The position numbers were made by a program, and so were the translations under genes. Positions 31,487 through 44,109 of a DNA stretch of 64,000 bases are shown one piece after another. The stretch's first letter is position 1; each line of letters starts with the position of its first letter. The DNA lies in NCBI GenBank assembly GCA_015501585.1, contig JADNRY010000121.1, forward strand, positions 62,001 through 126,000, read 5' to 3'. The DNA is from Rhodocollybia butyracea (taxonomy: Eukaryota; Basidiomycota; Agaricomycetes; Agaricales; Omphalotaceae). The notes under the pieces are model-generated. The model worked only from the letters and a program-made list of their open reading frames with translations, did no database searches and had not been told where the DNA came from.

Positions 31487-32461
31487 ATGCGTTCTACTAC
31501 TACTCTTCTTCTTTTTGCGCTCTTAGCGAGCTCCATACTTGTTGTGCTCCCTGCACCAGTGCAAGAGGTAAACAAGTTTATATTGGCTCTATCTACAACT
31601 CAGTTATTACAGGTAACAGCTCGTACTGGACACTGGGCTGGGACATCAAGTCAGCCAGGAGTGTTCAAGAATCTCAACAAGAAGAGGCCATTATTGGACT
31701 CTACAGATGGGCCAGCCTTTCGCAAGAAGTTGATACGGGTGAGTGATGTCTGGGTTACTTATTTACTATGCCTAACAGTGCCTATTGCCAGGAAGTTCAC
31801 ACGGTGGTCCTTATTAACAGAATGGGTGAAAAAAATTTGAACGTCGAGCCTTCAGTTGAGGATAGAAGAACCATCAGCACAGCTATCAATGAAGCTTTCA
31901 ATATTCTTTCGGTCAAACGTCTAGCCCCAAAATACAAAGGTCTATATCTCCCAGACACGGACAGAAGGTGGGGCGAGAAAGCGAACCTTCGACGTTGGAT
32001 TTATTTCGAACTCCACAATCACAAACTATGTCCTAAGTGTTTTGGATGGATAGCAAAAGGTGATAGTTGTGAGTGTTCGCTCCTGGATCTCTTCCTAGCA
32101 TTTCTCACATAGGCGTTGCTTGCTAGTTGTAATGAGGGATGGGATATCGATCCGGCGACCGTTGACTCCTGAGTTTCCGGGTAGACTATATGCTGGCATT
32201 AGCCCTGGGAAGCCGACCTACAAAGGCTTCACAGGCGTACAAGGGTTACCGTTTCGAATTCCTGTTAAAGAGCCAGAGCGGGACCCTCTCGTGACGGTTG
32301 ACATGCAGAGAGAATGGTTCGTCCTTTTAGCTGAGCTAAATGAACGACTCATGGCCCAGCCACCTTCAAGTGTTGATACCGTACCTAGCTTGCAACCCGA
32401 GATTGCGACATCTAACAATCCTGATTCTTTTAACGTATCTAATATTTTAGATATTAAGTAG
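31487..32461 (+). pseudogene. Third copy of the CxxCFGW secreted-protein gene, broken
   Basis: Exon 1 (31487-31567) gives the same signal MRSTTTLLLFALLASSILVV, exon 2 (31613-31738) a basic linker with NKKRP and FRKKLIR, and exon 3 starts at 31792 after a GTGAGT...CCAG intron. The core reads KLCPKCFGWIAKGDSCECSL, keeping all three cysteines but replacing the tryptophan of CEW. A TAG at 32110-32112 stops the frame directly after the hydrophobic helix (FLAFLT). The remaining C-terminal part is recognisable in the next register from about 32120 (GRLYAGISPGKP and DMQREWFVLLAELNERLM) to a stop at 32461. So one stop or shift separates the two parts. It is a pseudogene, or makes a protein truncated after the core. 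Confidence 0.7.
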
Positions 32462-33177
32462 AGATTGCGGTAAAGTTTCGATTACAGAGTCTGTACAATT
32501 ATCGGTGTGTAAAGTGGATTACTTCTACACATATATATCGCAAGGTGTGTAGCGGCGCCATGTTGAGCCCATGGCAGCCATGGTCTCGATATGCACAAAA
32601 GGAGCATTGAAGCACTAGCCGGATAGCAAAAATATATCTCCCCTGGCCTCAAGTATTTTTTACGTAGGTCGATGTTTTGTGGATTTGGCTGACTAGTTAG
32701 ATAGAGCCGAAGTAGCTAGACGGACTACAGTACTACATAGCATTTATACAAGTCCCAGATGGCCACCGTTCATCAGGGATTCGGGTTTCGGAATGGTCAA
32801 ACAACAGTGAAATAGTGATAAATACTTATACTCCAACCACGCGAATTGCGTTTTCTTCCAATGACCGCTTCTGATTGTAAATATATTGATCCTGCAATAC
32901 TTCTGTGGCCTTATGGACTTGTACATTTACAGTACTAGGCTGAGTATCTGTCATCTACGAGCAAACACGGATTTAGTTCTAGTTGCACCCTCTCAAAATT
33001 AAACAAAATATCTGCTCACCCCAGGAGCGCTTGAGAAATTCGACAAAGGAATCGACATGCTTAAGTTGGTGGAGTTGTCTTTCTTTCGACTCGAGTCAAA
33101 CTGGACGTTACTTGTCCCTTCAAGGGTAGCTCGTAATTTAGATCGAGAGTTCAATCTGAAGGATTCAAAGTTCAAAT
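32462..33177. other. Unassigned spacer after array gene 3
   Basis: No supported frame. It separates the third array gene from the convergent DUF6534 relic. Confidence 0.5.
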
Positions 33178-34518
33178 CTAACGCTGTTGGAAATTTGGGA
33201 TCACGAACGTAGCGAGAAGAGCGTTGGTGTATAAACGTCCCAGACAGAAATGCATAGCCTAGGGGACAAGCGGTTAGATGGAATATCTTGAGAGATGTGT
33301 ATATGCGCACAATGAAAGTGAGCCCGTCCGGTGATAAGAAGTACTGGAAATGGGGACTTTAGTAGTCTGCTCAAGCTGGAAGCGTGAGATAACACACAGC
33401 AACAAGGGTGAAAATGCCCAGTAAGCTGCGATAGACTTTCCGTGAGCAGGTCGTAGCAATATCTCTATGTTCAGACTCGGACACACCTGGTAACAACACC
33501 TGTGGTAACTGTGTACCTGACTATTAGAGTAATGAGCGAGTCAGTCCTAAATGATACAACATCAGTTCTGAATATGCAAGTGCCTGAGAAAAGCTTACTT
33601 TTCGAAACCACTCCTGTTGCGCCGGATATAGAATGTAAGCAGCGACGCAATAGTCACGTCAGCTTCATATTATATCAATTACCCGACTGCGATTCAAGTT
33701 CGGTTGACTTACCCACTGCACCCGAAATGAATGCCACAAGAATTCCAGTCTTTTGCACACCGAATTCAGCGACAGAGCGGTGCTCCAGTATCTGTACCGT
33801 GACGATAATATCGACGACAAGTGTCACGCAACAGAGCGCCGCCAAAACCCCGACCATGATCCAGTTTCGTCCGCTGAATACCCAGATCCTGGATAACAGG
33901 GACGATCAAAACTTGTTCGAAATGGCAAGGTTGACCACCCACCTCTTCAGGAAGAAGAGCTGACAGGCAAAGGTGGAGAGGCCGATAAATGTGACGTTTA
34001 AGTCGAGCTCCCAAGTTGACTCCAGCAACGCAGGAAGAAAACCCCAGTTACTGATTAAGTAGTGATACGCCGATTGTGCAATAAGGATCAGATGGAACGT
34101 ATCAAAGCACCTACGAGGACTTTAAGTTAACCAATTTCGAGATCAAAATGAAGATGCAGCGTACCAAACTGTAGCAACCTCGACATCCGTTCAGAAGGGT
34201 ATCTCGCAGGGGTGCAATCGCATCACTCACTACTAGTTTTGTCGATATCGGATCTTTAGGATATGAATCATAATATGTCACTGTTTGCAGTGTTAGAACA
34301 CCCTGAAGACTGGATTATGCGCCATGTTAATCATGGATGACCGGGAAATCGAATAAAAAGTATTACAATGTAGAGAAAAGAACTACAAGTAGATCGGTCA
34401 GTGTTCGATTCGAGAGAACGTGACGGATAGACCTATTACCTCCTATTAACATGGCTCCATAAGTACTATTGAGGTTGGGGGTTGGCAATGGGATACAAAG
34501 CGGGGGCGGAGCCGACAT
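33178..34518 (-). pseudogene. DUF6534 membrane-protein gene, decayed (unit 3)
   Basis: Read on the minus strand the gene starts near 34518 with MSAPPPLCIPLPTPNLNST and YGAMLIGG, the usual opening of DUF6534 proteins. Then come TYYDSYPKDPISTKLV before a GTGAGT donor (near 34230), FDTFHLILIAQSAYHYLISN and FIGLSTFACQLFFLKRWVV (33920-34110), IMVGVLAALCCVTLVVDIIV (33810-33860), IRRNRSGFEKSKLFSGTC (33590-33640) and MHFCLGRLYTNALLATFV before a stop at 33178. Stops and register changes fall between helices. DUF6534 proteins are seven-helix fungal membrane proteins of unknown role. It is the best preserved of three convergent copies in the array. Confidence 0.75.
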
Positions 34519-37500
34519 CGTCGAAGTGCGAGAAAGAGATTGGCGTGGACGAAGAAAAAACAACTATAACAGCGGATGTTTAAGTAAACGACAGCAACTT
34601 CAAACATTCAAATGGGTGATACCTAATGGGGATTCATTATCGAAGGGAGCAGTGTCACATGTGAGTGAAACCATCAAAGTACCATGTTGACAATGTATAA
34701 TACTTGTGCATAGCAAGAGCTTCATGGGAATCACCGGCTCCGTGTCCCCTAACCTTGATATAGGTCGCATTCGGCGGGAATAACACAGATAAAGGTTGTA
34801 CGATAGGCGAAGTTTTGCATGGCAGTGCACTAGGACGATAGGTAAAGATGAGGAGCGACTCCGCCGAATACGGCGGAACCCTTAGTTTACACGAGTTGGA
34901 GCTCTCAGAAACCATCACAATGCCAGGACGATACGAGTTAGAGTAAAGAGGAACCGACCATCAGCAGGTAAGTCTGATTCGGCGACTGCATTTAACACTC
35001 CCGGTTTCCGGGTCCTTGGTGGGATCAAATCGATTCTACTCTCATTGCTTGGCCACTGAGTTACAGTGGTTGCTTCAGGACATTTTTTCTCCAACGCGGA
35101 TTACTGTTACGCGCGCGCCGCCAATCCTCGATTGTTCAGTTGTTGGTATCTAATGTTATACGTATTTTGATCATCTTATGAAAACGTCTCGCACAAGATC
35201 TTGCCCCCAAAGATGGGCTGGTCAGAAACTTAAGGAACGGAACTTCAAGGAGAGGTGTGGGTAAGGATTCGAGGAGAATATGGAGGGGCCGATAAGCCCA
35301 GTAGATAACGACTGTCTCGTAGTCAAAAGCAATAGGAAGATGGTCGAGATCGGCCACGTCTCGGTATGACTACCTTACTTACACTAGCCATCATGACGCA
35401 TAGGTTCGACTTGAGGCAGTCATAGAATGGCTACAATCCATTGGAGTACTGTAATTCAAAAGAGTAGACGCCATCCATGAGAACTTATCAGCCGCCCAAT
35501 TGTTTCGAGATCAGCTCTGGAATCACAAGGTGTTCTTCATGCATGCGCCGAACGACATTCAAGCATGGAGGTGTTAATGATTGATCAAGAAAGAACCAAG
35601 GTGTGATTTAATTCTGGCCCATTATCTCGGACGAGGGCTGGGAAGTCAAAGACAGTAGTCAATGGGCGCAGAAAACTAGTAACAAAATTCGGAATGACGT
35701 CGTTGATATCTTTAGTTCCAGCTCGTTCGAAACTTGAGAAATTATGACCGTGAAGGTATCCATGTTTTAGATTTGAGCTTCTCAGAAGCATAATTAAGGT
35801 TCGTTCGACAAAGGGGACCTCAGGTTACCAACTAGTGGCAGAAGAGAAAGGATAACAGCGTATCTCTGTAAGCACTTGTCATCCAGCATGGAGTGGATAC
35901 AGGTACATGAAAGCATCACAAGAGTACAATGTTGGAGTGTTTCTATGGTATTTCTAGTGTGCCTTTCTACTTACGAGTTACATTTCTGAGAATAAATTCA
36001 CTTCGAAATCAGCTCGGACTTAATGATTGTACTCGAGATTATTACACGTGCCAGGCTCTGTAAAGAGCTTGATGTTCACTCGAAAATGAGGGTCTTTCTC
36101 GTGCGTGTTCAGAACCTATGAAAAATCAAAATCTGTCATCATTTTTTTCTTCGACTGGACCTTACTATATAGCTGATTTTTTCGAGGGGACCTTATACAG
36201 CTGACTCGGATAGCGAAATCGCATAGTAAAATGATAACATATGAGATTTACGCTCCACATTGTCCAGTGAAGCTCGGAGCTCACTTCGTTGGAGCGTGCG
36301 TATTGAACCATCACTGAAGAGCAATTAGTCTGGGCCATGCTAAGATCTCGCAATCAGCTGTAAGGTGTACTGGTGCTGTGTTAGTTTCCGTCTCCTACCT
36401 TTCCCGAAAGAAGTTTTCCGAACAAAAATCGGACCAGGACTTCATATTTCAAAGCCTTACTAGGGGTCAATGAAATCGAGGAGTTCTCGCTTCTCAGATG
36501 AGCGGAAGGCGGTGATATCAGATCGGAAGAACCTTGAGCAGAACGTCCGAAGCCATGTCTGGCGCTAATCGAGGAACGATTAGGCTAAAATGACTAGAAC
36601 GGAGTGCTCAAATCCCCACGTAGAAAACATAAAGCTTTTGAACATGGTGGCAGATTCTTGTTTGTAAGTGCGATGCGATGCAAAGAGAAATTCTGCTTTG
36701 ACTATCCAAATGAGGTAGGGCTAACCCTAACCTCAGCCGACTTTGACCGGCTGACCCAGGTAACAAAGCACATCTTTTCTTCGAATTGTGAACAACCATC
36801 CAGCTTATTCTCTATGTATACCGGAATCTTGTCGCCATATATTTCTAACCTAAAACGGCCCAGAGGCCGTCTGGAATGAGAACGATCACAGTATGTTGCT
36901 CGCTCCTGGACGTACGTCTGCTGTTTATTTTGTGATCGTAGCCCAGTGACTCAAATGGTCTCTGCATAGTAGTCCTGTTCAGCCTGAATCAAATATTCAT
37001 CGACATCCTCTGGCTCTATCGTGTGCTATCAGCGCCAGCATTCGAATCTGAAAGGGTAGAGAGACTCGCATTAAAGCTTGTACATCATTACCTTGAACGC
37101 TGGCTACTCCTTCACTTCCAGCTTTCGATTCACATTCGAAAAGGACGAATCCCTCTTTTATCGCGTCTCCATCTCTTCACACAAAACCGTTTTGGTCCCC
37201 CCTTTGCCCACCCGAAGGATTTCCATGCACCAGTCGAACGTTCAACTCTAAAACGAACTCGAGGTCGTGATTGCAGAGCCTGGGCCTGAGGAGTTGCCTG
37301 CACTTCCAGAGACCACACGACTTACCTGTCTTTCGGCTACCCTCGCTCATGACATGCATCGTCTGAGAATGTGTAGCATGCCTAATAGCGCTCGCCTGAT
37401 AAAGAGGTCAGGATTTGAAGGATCAGATATCACTGGTGAAGAAACCAAGGTTCTTCGTGTCGGTGAAACTGAGTTTCAATGACTGGAACAGGAGTTTTGC

Positions 37501-38760
37501 CGAATGTCCTTCATACCAATTGATGATTTTTGGCCAGTAAATTGTTTTCGGGAACGTTGTCGTCAAATACTTGGATCGTACTGCCCCGATCTGTGAGTTT
37601 ACTACGACGACGATGACGGGAATAGCCCTAAACTTCATACCTAGATCTACCCGTTTATCTTTGGCGTTGGAACGTGTCCTCTTGCCCACATATCGGCGCG
37701 CAACGATTGTAATTTTTGGAACAAACCTGTGGGCAGTACCGGAACACCTGGCGATTTCGAACGTTCAAGTTAGCGCCTAATGGGAATAACATCGCTGCTG
37801 TTTGTTCTAATGACATACCGTGGTGTGATGACTAGAGTTGTTGCAATAAACTTTTAGTCAACCGGCGGTAAGGATCGTTCATGCGAGCGTTGCTCGTTAG
37901 GAGAGAGGTTCGTCGCCGCTCATAGACCTTCTCCGTATTCCCTAGCTCACTGTCATACCGCAGCCATGCAAGCTGGTCCTTTGCATCCCGTCCATAAACT
38001 TTCCCTGCCTATCTGCGCTTCACCACCCTCGAGATATATTCATTCTATGCGTTCCGGCGGCTCAGAGATAAACTAGCCCGCATCACCGATTCCGCTTTGT
38101 GTGATATGTTTTTTTTCCGATATCAATGATATCAATCACAGAGACACGCAATCTCGGGCATCCGGGTCATCCGGGTCCTGGGTTTCTTCCTCACAGGTGG
38201 ACATATAAGTGTAGAGTTTCGCATACGTGAACGCAATCGATTGCAAAGCTGGGACGAGAAATGGGCAGGGGTTTCATGTATCACGGGTACGTTTTCTGAT
38301 CGATTTTGAATGTGGTTCGTTGTTCCTTAAGAAATTTTGGTCAGAAATCTTGCATCGCCTCGCGATCCTGTGTACAGAACATGTAATTTGGGATGACGGA
38401 CCCTTTACCGTCTATAATCGTCATGCGCAAAGTTTTAATGAATGGTAGAAAAAGAAGTCGAAACTGAGAAAGTGGTACGAGGGCACCGGGCTGCGGTAGG
38501 AGCTCAAGTAGAGAGCCGCTTCCGGGGCGAGTTGATTGACGCTCATATCGATGACTGGGGTCGTTCCAGGAAAGAAACATTCATCAGCGAGGGGATCACC
38601 TGTCACCTAATTTTAGGCGAACTTTTTTCGCGCAGGGCTGAACGTGTTTGTGTGTTTCTTCCTAGTTGCGCGTTGTTGCTCACTGCTTTCGCTCCTTAGT
38701 GTTGTTTGCTTTCGGTCCTGCCCGCCTTCATTATCCGTGCTCATTCTCTTCCACTTTCTC
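34519..38760. other. Unassigned 4.2 kb, no supported gene
   Basis: All frames are below 92 codons on both strands and none has a recognisable motif or a convincing intron chain. A short CCGGGTCATCCGGGTCCTGGG repeat lies at 38161-38182. It may contain further relics of the duplicated block, but I could not align it by eye. Confidence 0.5.
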
Positions 38761-38767
38761 ATCGACT

Positions 38768-41067
38768 ATGGCTTCGGATACCAACGTACAGAGTGGTTTG
38801 AAGACGCCAGTGGCAACACCTAACACGGTCGTTACAGGCAAAAAGTTGGCTCTCGTCTTTGTCGCGATGTGAGTCTTCGGTTCAAATCATGTCGCTCTAC
38901 TTGATTTAAGCTTGACTTGTAGGTTGCTGGCGCTTCTGTTATGTGCTTTGGACCAAACCATCTTAGGTGCGTCTGTTTGGCCAAACGCAGACAAACTACT
39001 CATAGCGCTTTGTGATAAACAGCGACCGCGTTACCCCGTATCGCCTCCGATTTCGACGCGTTCTCCCTCCAAGGGTGGATCGCCACAGCTTTCATCCTCA
39101 CACAAACCGTGTTCCTCTTATTTTACGGCCAACTTCTCCGCATATTTCCTGCCAAGTGGGTCTTCATTTCCGCCATCGTGATCTTCGAGCTCGGGTCTTT
39201 GGTCTGCGGGGTTGCACAGAATGTTGGCCAGCTCATCGCAGGTCGCACAGTGTCTGGCGTAGGAGCGTCTGGGATATGTATGTTCCATGGTGTTGTTGAC
39301 TCGGCACTGAACTGACTGATAATAGTCGTTGGAATACTGCAAATCACATCTCAAAGCACAAGGCTTGAGGACCGAGCGCGATTGTTTGCCCTTTTTGGCG
39401 CCGTTTTCGCTCTTGCGTCTGTCATAGGGCCTTTGATCGGTAAGTTCGACTAGATGAGGCTTCTCCGTTTACATTCTCATTCTCCTGCGTAGGAGGAGCG
39501 TTCACTGACCAGGTATGCTCGCTCTCCGCTGGCTTTTGCCGATTCTTTACTGACTGGCGATCTCAGGTTACGTGGCGATGGTACTTTCTTAGTCTCACTT
39601 GGCCAGATTTGGATATAGACTAATAATTCCGATGCTTCAGGTGCTTTTTCATAAACTTGCCTCTGTACGGTTTCGCTTTTTCCGAGTCAATTTCTTGCTG
39701 ATAGTTATTCTTTCTATAGCGGCGGTGCTTCTCTGGTTGCCGTCACCTTTCTCTTGAAAGCTGCGCCTCCTCTGGGTTCGGATCCTACCAAACGTTCGCC
39801 GAAGGATATCTTCCGTCAGGTCATGCAACTTGACTACATCGGTGCAACTTTGGTCGCCGCCGCGGTCACGTGCCTTGTACTCGCGCTTCAATGGGGAGGA
39901 AATACAAAGCCGTGGAACGACAAGGGTGTCATAATTGTTCGTCATCTCTCTTGATCAGGAAGACAGGACACATCCTAATATTCCCTGTTTTAGTGTTTTG
40001 TTTTCGCGGGAGTGTGTGGAATAGCCTTCGTCGCATGGGAGATCTACTATAGTCCGAAGTCAATGGTCCCTGTTCAAATATTCAAGTCCCGTTCAGTGTA
40101 CTTTTCTCCGTGCTTTGAAGGGTTGTACTCCTACTGACATTGCGATCGGTTCAGATATGCTATTCTCCTATACGGATTCCTCATCCGTTTCTCCTTCCTA
40201 CTATTTTCATACGTAAGTCTCTTTCGCATCCGTGGTTAATATTGGCTCACTTGTGCGTTTCATAGTATGTTCCTATTCTCTATCAGGCGGTGAGGCACCA
40301 GTCGGCCACCGACTCCGGAATCAACCTCCTTCCATTCATGCTCGGTGTTGTAATAACCGTCATGGCTGCAGGCCAGATAGTCGGAAAGTTCGGGTACTAG
40401 TACGTTTCTCAATCGTTCACCTATCTTTATTTTCATTAATTGAGAAATGCAGCTGGCCGTTCCTTGTAGGGTCCCCGATTTTTCTTGCGATTGGTTCTGG
40501 ACTTTTTTTCACCCTCACCCCATCAACATCGTCTGCGCGGCTCATTGGTTTCCAAATCCTCGCTGGAATCGGTACTGGTATGGGTATGCAGAATGCGCTT
40601 CTAGCAATCCAGTATGTCTTTTTCCTTTCCTATTGCTTTATTTTCTAAACTGAGCTCCCCATGCTAGAGTCGAATTCAGAGACAACCCCAAGCTCCTCGG
40701 TCAAGCAACCAGCATGGCGTCGTTCTCCCAATTTTTCGGTGGTACAGTTGGTCTCGGACTCGCCGAACCTGTTTTCGCCTCCGAGCTCAGCAAGTACTTG
40801 CTCATATTTGCTCCAGATGCAAACCCAACGATTGTGAAGGAGTCCCCGGTGGCTATTTACACCGATCTTCCATCGTCGCAGATCCCCGGTGTTGTACAGG
40901 CGTACGCGCATGCTCTACGTATTGTGTTTATCATTGGGGTTCCTGTTGCGGGGCTTGCCCTCATCACAGCCATGTTCATCAAGAATCTCAGGATTATAAA
41001 GAAAACCCCTTCACCTCCTGTTGCTAAAGCGCCTCCCGTTGCTGAACGTGAAGTCCATGAAAAGTGA
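38768..41067 (+). CDS. MFS multidrug-type exporter, DHA2-like (pump 1)
   Basis: The start MASDTNVQSGLKTP is followed by a polar tail and the first helix KLALVFVAMLALLLC with ALDQTIL, the family's first-helix motif. Further exons give ALPRIASDFDAFSLQGWIAT, then FLLFYGQLLRIFPAKWVF, GRTVSGVGASGI, GGAFTDQVTWRWCFFINLP, which is the conserved antiporter motif after helix five, and VTCLVLALQWGGNTKPWND. About ten short GT-AG introns join in phase, and the frame ends at 41067 after LALITAMFIKNLRI. The pattern fits a 14-helix proton antiporter of the DHA2 group, which exports drugs or secondary metabolites across the plasma membrane. It lies 0.9 kb before the halogenase, in the same direction, and is an inverted paralogue of the gene at 55.1-57.5 kb. 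Substrate unknown. Confidence 0.88.
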
Positions 41068-42012
41068 AGCATTATGATACTCTCGAGATGCATGTGGAAG
41101 TTTCGGAGTCCGGACTACAATGAACCTTTACTATTAATTGAATTCATCGTATATACTTAGACACTAGTACATAGTTTTTCTGTGTTTCGCATAGTATGCA
41201 TATTTATCCGTTTGAACGTTGGTGGTATCATGTCTACTGTGAAGCGTGACCATCTGTTATTGGCCTTGCGTGTCAGATTGAAGCCTGATATGATCTGAAC
41301 GGACAATCAGTCATCAATGTTCTTCTATACTCAGGTAATCCGGTTCTGCTGAAGCCAAATGCTAGAATATCCACACAATGCTTATGGTCGGAGTCATCTA
41401 GACAGTTCCCAGGCTTTTTGAAGTGGAGGTGTTTGGCTCTGGCCCTGGCCCCTGGAGGTCAGCCGACTGGTGACTGACAGTTGCCGTCCAGAATTAAACA
41501 CTTCCAGACCTAATGGGCTAGGGAAGACTGATATCTGCTCTGAAAAGCATCGCCTTTAAACCTTGCATCTCCTTTCGTCCTATCAGAAGAATCTTGATCT
41601 TACTGTGTGCTTTACTTTTCATTTGCTTTTCATCAACTTCATATGTTATCATGATTCATCCTTCCGGACATGGATTATTTTTGTTTCTCAGGGCTATGCA
41701 TAATGCACCTACTTAGTTGCTATATCTGAGACTAGCCCAGTGCAACTTGCATTTTCACGGTTTTCCACGGTTTCTCAGCGATATGATTTTCCATGCTCTT
41801 CGGGATGAGATTGATCCCGTGAACTAGCTATTTCTGGGAGGCGGCTCACACTGCATTCAAAAAATTGGCTCTTCTTTGTTCCATCAGTCCGACTTGGGCA
41901 TCTTCTCATGATCATTGATCGAAATTATAGATAGTTGGACCGCCTGTGATATATGACTTCAAGGAAGCTTAAAAGGATCATAAACTTGACCAAAAATCAT
42001 TCTCGTTGTGCC
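41068..42012. other. Intergenic region between pump 1 and halogenase
   Basis: No frame is supported. The region carries the 3' end of the pump and the promoter of the halogenase; no clear TATA box was seen near the halogenase start. Confidence 0.6.
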
Positions 42013-43808
42013 ATGTCTGTTCCAACTAAAACCACTGTTCTCATTATTGGTGGTGGCCCTGGTGGATCTTATGCCGCAAGTGTCCTTGCACGCCGAAAGG
42101 TAGACACTGTTGTGCTTGAAGCGGATAAATTTCCTCGTTATCATATTGGCGAATCCTTGTTAGCGTCAACCAACTATTTTCTTGATTATATCGGCGCTCG
42201 GGAAAAAGTCCTTGCCCATGGATTTGTGAAGAAACCGGGAGGGGCATTCAAACTGCGCAAGGATTTTCCTGCTCAATATACAAACTTCGTGAGTTTCAGT
42301 CCTACTGGATACATACATAGTATTTATACTTCAATTTAGATCGACCATAACACTGGCAGTCATGCATTCAACGTGGTCAGTCAAGAGTCAGTTTTGTGCG
42401 CTCTAGATACTGAGAGCTCCCTCTTTCCCTCAGAACCGTGCAGAATATGATGAACTTCTTTTTAAGCATGCAGCGGAGCAAGGGGCCAAGGTTTATGACG
42501 AGCACAGAGTTACCGAGCTACAATTCTCTGAACAGGATTCCACGCGTCCAGTTTCCGCCCACTGGGAATCCAAGGTTAACAATACCAGTGGTACCATTCA
42601 CTTTGACTACTTGATTGATGCCTCCGGACGTCAAGCCATCCTTTCCACCAAGTATCACCGAGATCGTGAATACATCAAGAGCTTGAAGGTATGTTCAAAT
42701 TTTGCAGTCTTAAGAATATTTTTTCCATACTCTTTCTTCAAGAATTCCGCCATATGGGGGTATTGGAAAGGGAGTAAGCGTTATGGTGAAGGTACAGAGC
42801 GGGATGGAGCACCATTTATTGAAGTCTTGGATGGTGAGGACTATCAACACTTTTAATTACAATCTGAGTCGAAGGCATTTAATTTTTTGTCAGACAACAC
42901 TGGATGGTGCTGGTACATACCAATTAATGATGGAACGATCAACATAGGATTTGTGCTACACGAGCAGTTCCTCCAGGAGAAGAAGGCAGGCAAGACTATG
43001 GAAGAGCTATATATGTCCTTATTTGATCTCGTCACGGATGCTCCCATGTACAGAGCTGACGGAACCCTGCTGCCTAACAAAAGTGGGAAAGGAGGCCCTA
43101 TTTACATGGCAAGCGACTACAGCTACACAGTAGAGGATGTTGCCCGTCTCAACTATAGAGTGGTTGGTGATGCTTCTGCCTTCATCGACCCATTCTTTTC
43201 CTCGGGTGTTCACCTTGCCTTTGTTGGTGCCCTCTCTGCTGCCCTCTCGATCATTGCAGTTATTGATGGACAAGTCACCGAAGAAAGGTCAGCTGAATTT
43301 CATAGTGCGGAAGTCAAAGTGGCATTCACAAGGTTAGCCAATTTCTTTCATTGCTTTGACGCATTTAAATATGGGTACAAGGTTTTTCATGGTGGTCATG
43401 GCGGGTTACAAACAAATGCGGGGCGGGCTGAAAGTCAATGTGTTGAATGATATCGACGAGAAAAATTTTGAGAGGGCATTTGACATTATCCGACCCGTAA
43501 TCCAAGGGACAGGAGATATCGGTGTGGACAGTCAGAGCACAGGTAAAGTTGAATTAAGTGAACAAGAGTTGCGCGGCACAATGGACTTCGTATTTCGGCT
43601 ATTTATTCATCCTCCTCCTGGAGGAAAAGTTGTGGAGCATGAAGATGATGGACTTCATGGAAATGTGGATGATTTGGATAAGGATGCCCGTGCAAGACTC
43701 AAGAAATTTTCACAATATGTCCCTCCTCTTTTAGGGCATGATGGTGTTATGACCACCTTGAATTCTGCACAGGAGAAGATGAGGATTTCTGTATTGAAGG
43801 CACACTAA
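42013..43808 (+). CDS. Flavin-dependent halogenase
   Basis: Six exons (42013-42288, 42340-42375, 42434-42688, 42743-42833, 42894-43332, 43382-43808) join without shifts to about 507 residues, the usual length. GGGPGG at residues 13-18 is the FAD-binding loop, EADKFPRYHIGES follows, HGFVKKPGGAF (69-79) is the region of the catalytic lysine, WCWYIP at 224-229 matches the W-x-W-x-I-P signature that suppresses monooxygenation, and GDASAFIDPFFSSG at 311-324 closes the FAD site. The enzyme makes hypohalous acid from reduced flavin, oxygen and halide, then halogenates an electron-rich aromatic substrate. It resembles stand-alone fungal halogenases such as those of Armillaria melleolide pathways; that resemblance is from memory. 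A flavin reductase must come from elsewhere. An ATG at 41953 would add 20 residues; I prefer 42013 because the Rossmann strand follows as usual. Confidence 0.92.
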
Positions 43809-44109
43809 ACAACTGTAGGCTTATATTACTTTCTGTAACGCAATGGGAAATACATAGATGTTTGTTTACATGATGAGCTTAGTGGTGTTACTGCTTCCAC
43901 TGCAATCCTTCTTAATGGCAGCAAGGGTGCATAGAATGCAAGATAGAATGCTCAATAGCATGAACAGTCACAGAGCATATTCTCAGGGATCCGCACCGTA
44001 CCAGAGACAGACATCATACAGTTACGGCCATACAATAACAGCTGTAAAATGCCCAAATTTTGCTTCTTAGACTCTGCCATAGGCATATAGTATGATGTTC
44101 ATTGACAAA
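43809..44109. other. Downstream region of halogenase
   Basis: A 70-codon open frame at 43858-44070 (MFVYMMSLVVLLLPLQSFLM start) has a hydrophobic N-terminus but no other support, and it may be transcript tail. No terminator signal can be defined for this fungal gene. Confidence 0.4.

Larger units (their letters stand above)
22690..34520. repeat. Diverged tandem duplication, three units
   Basis: Unit 1 (about 22690-26560), unit 2 (about 26560-30350) and partial unit 3 (about 31250-34520) share, in the same order, a promoter with TATA box, a secreted-protein gene on the plus strand and a convergent DUF6534 relic. Units 1 and 2 also share a further block (24790-26470 against 28320-30140). Examples of shared text are the ATG context CTCAAACATGCGTTCTAC, the GCTCGCYGAGCGCCTAGTTT at 24790 and 28328, and the TGTACCGTGACRATAATAT segment at 24178 and 33790. 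Divergence is moderate, so the duplication is old. Confidence 0.75.
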
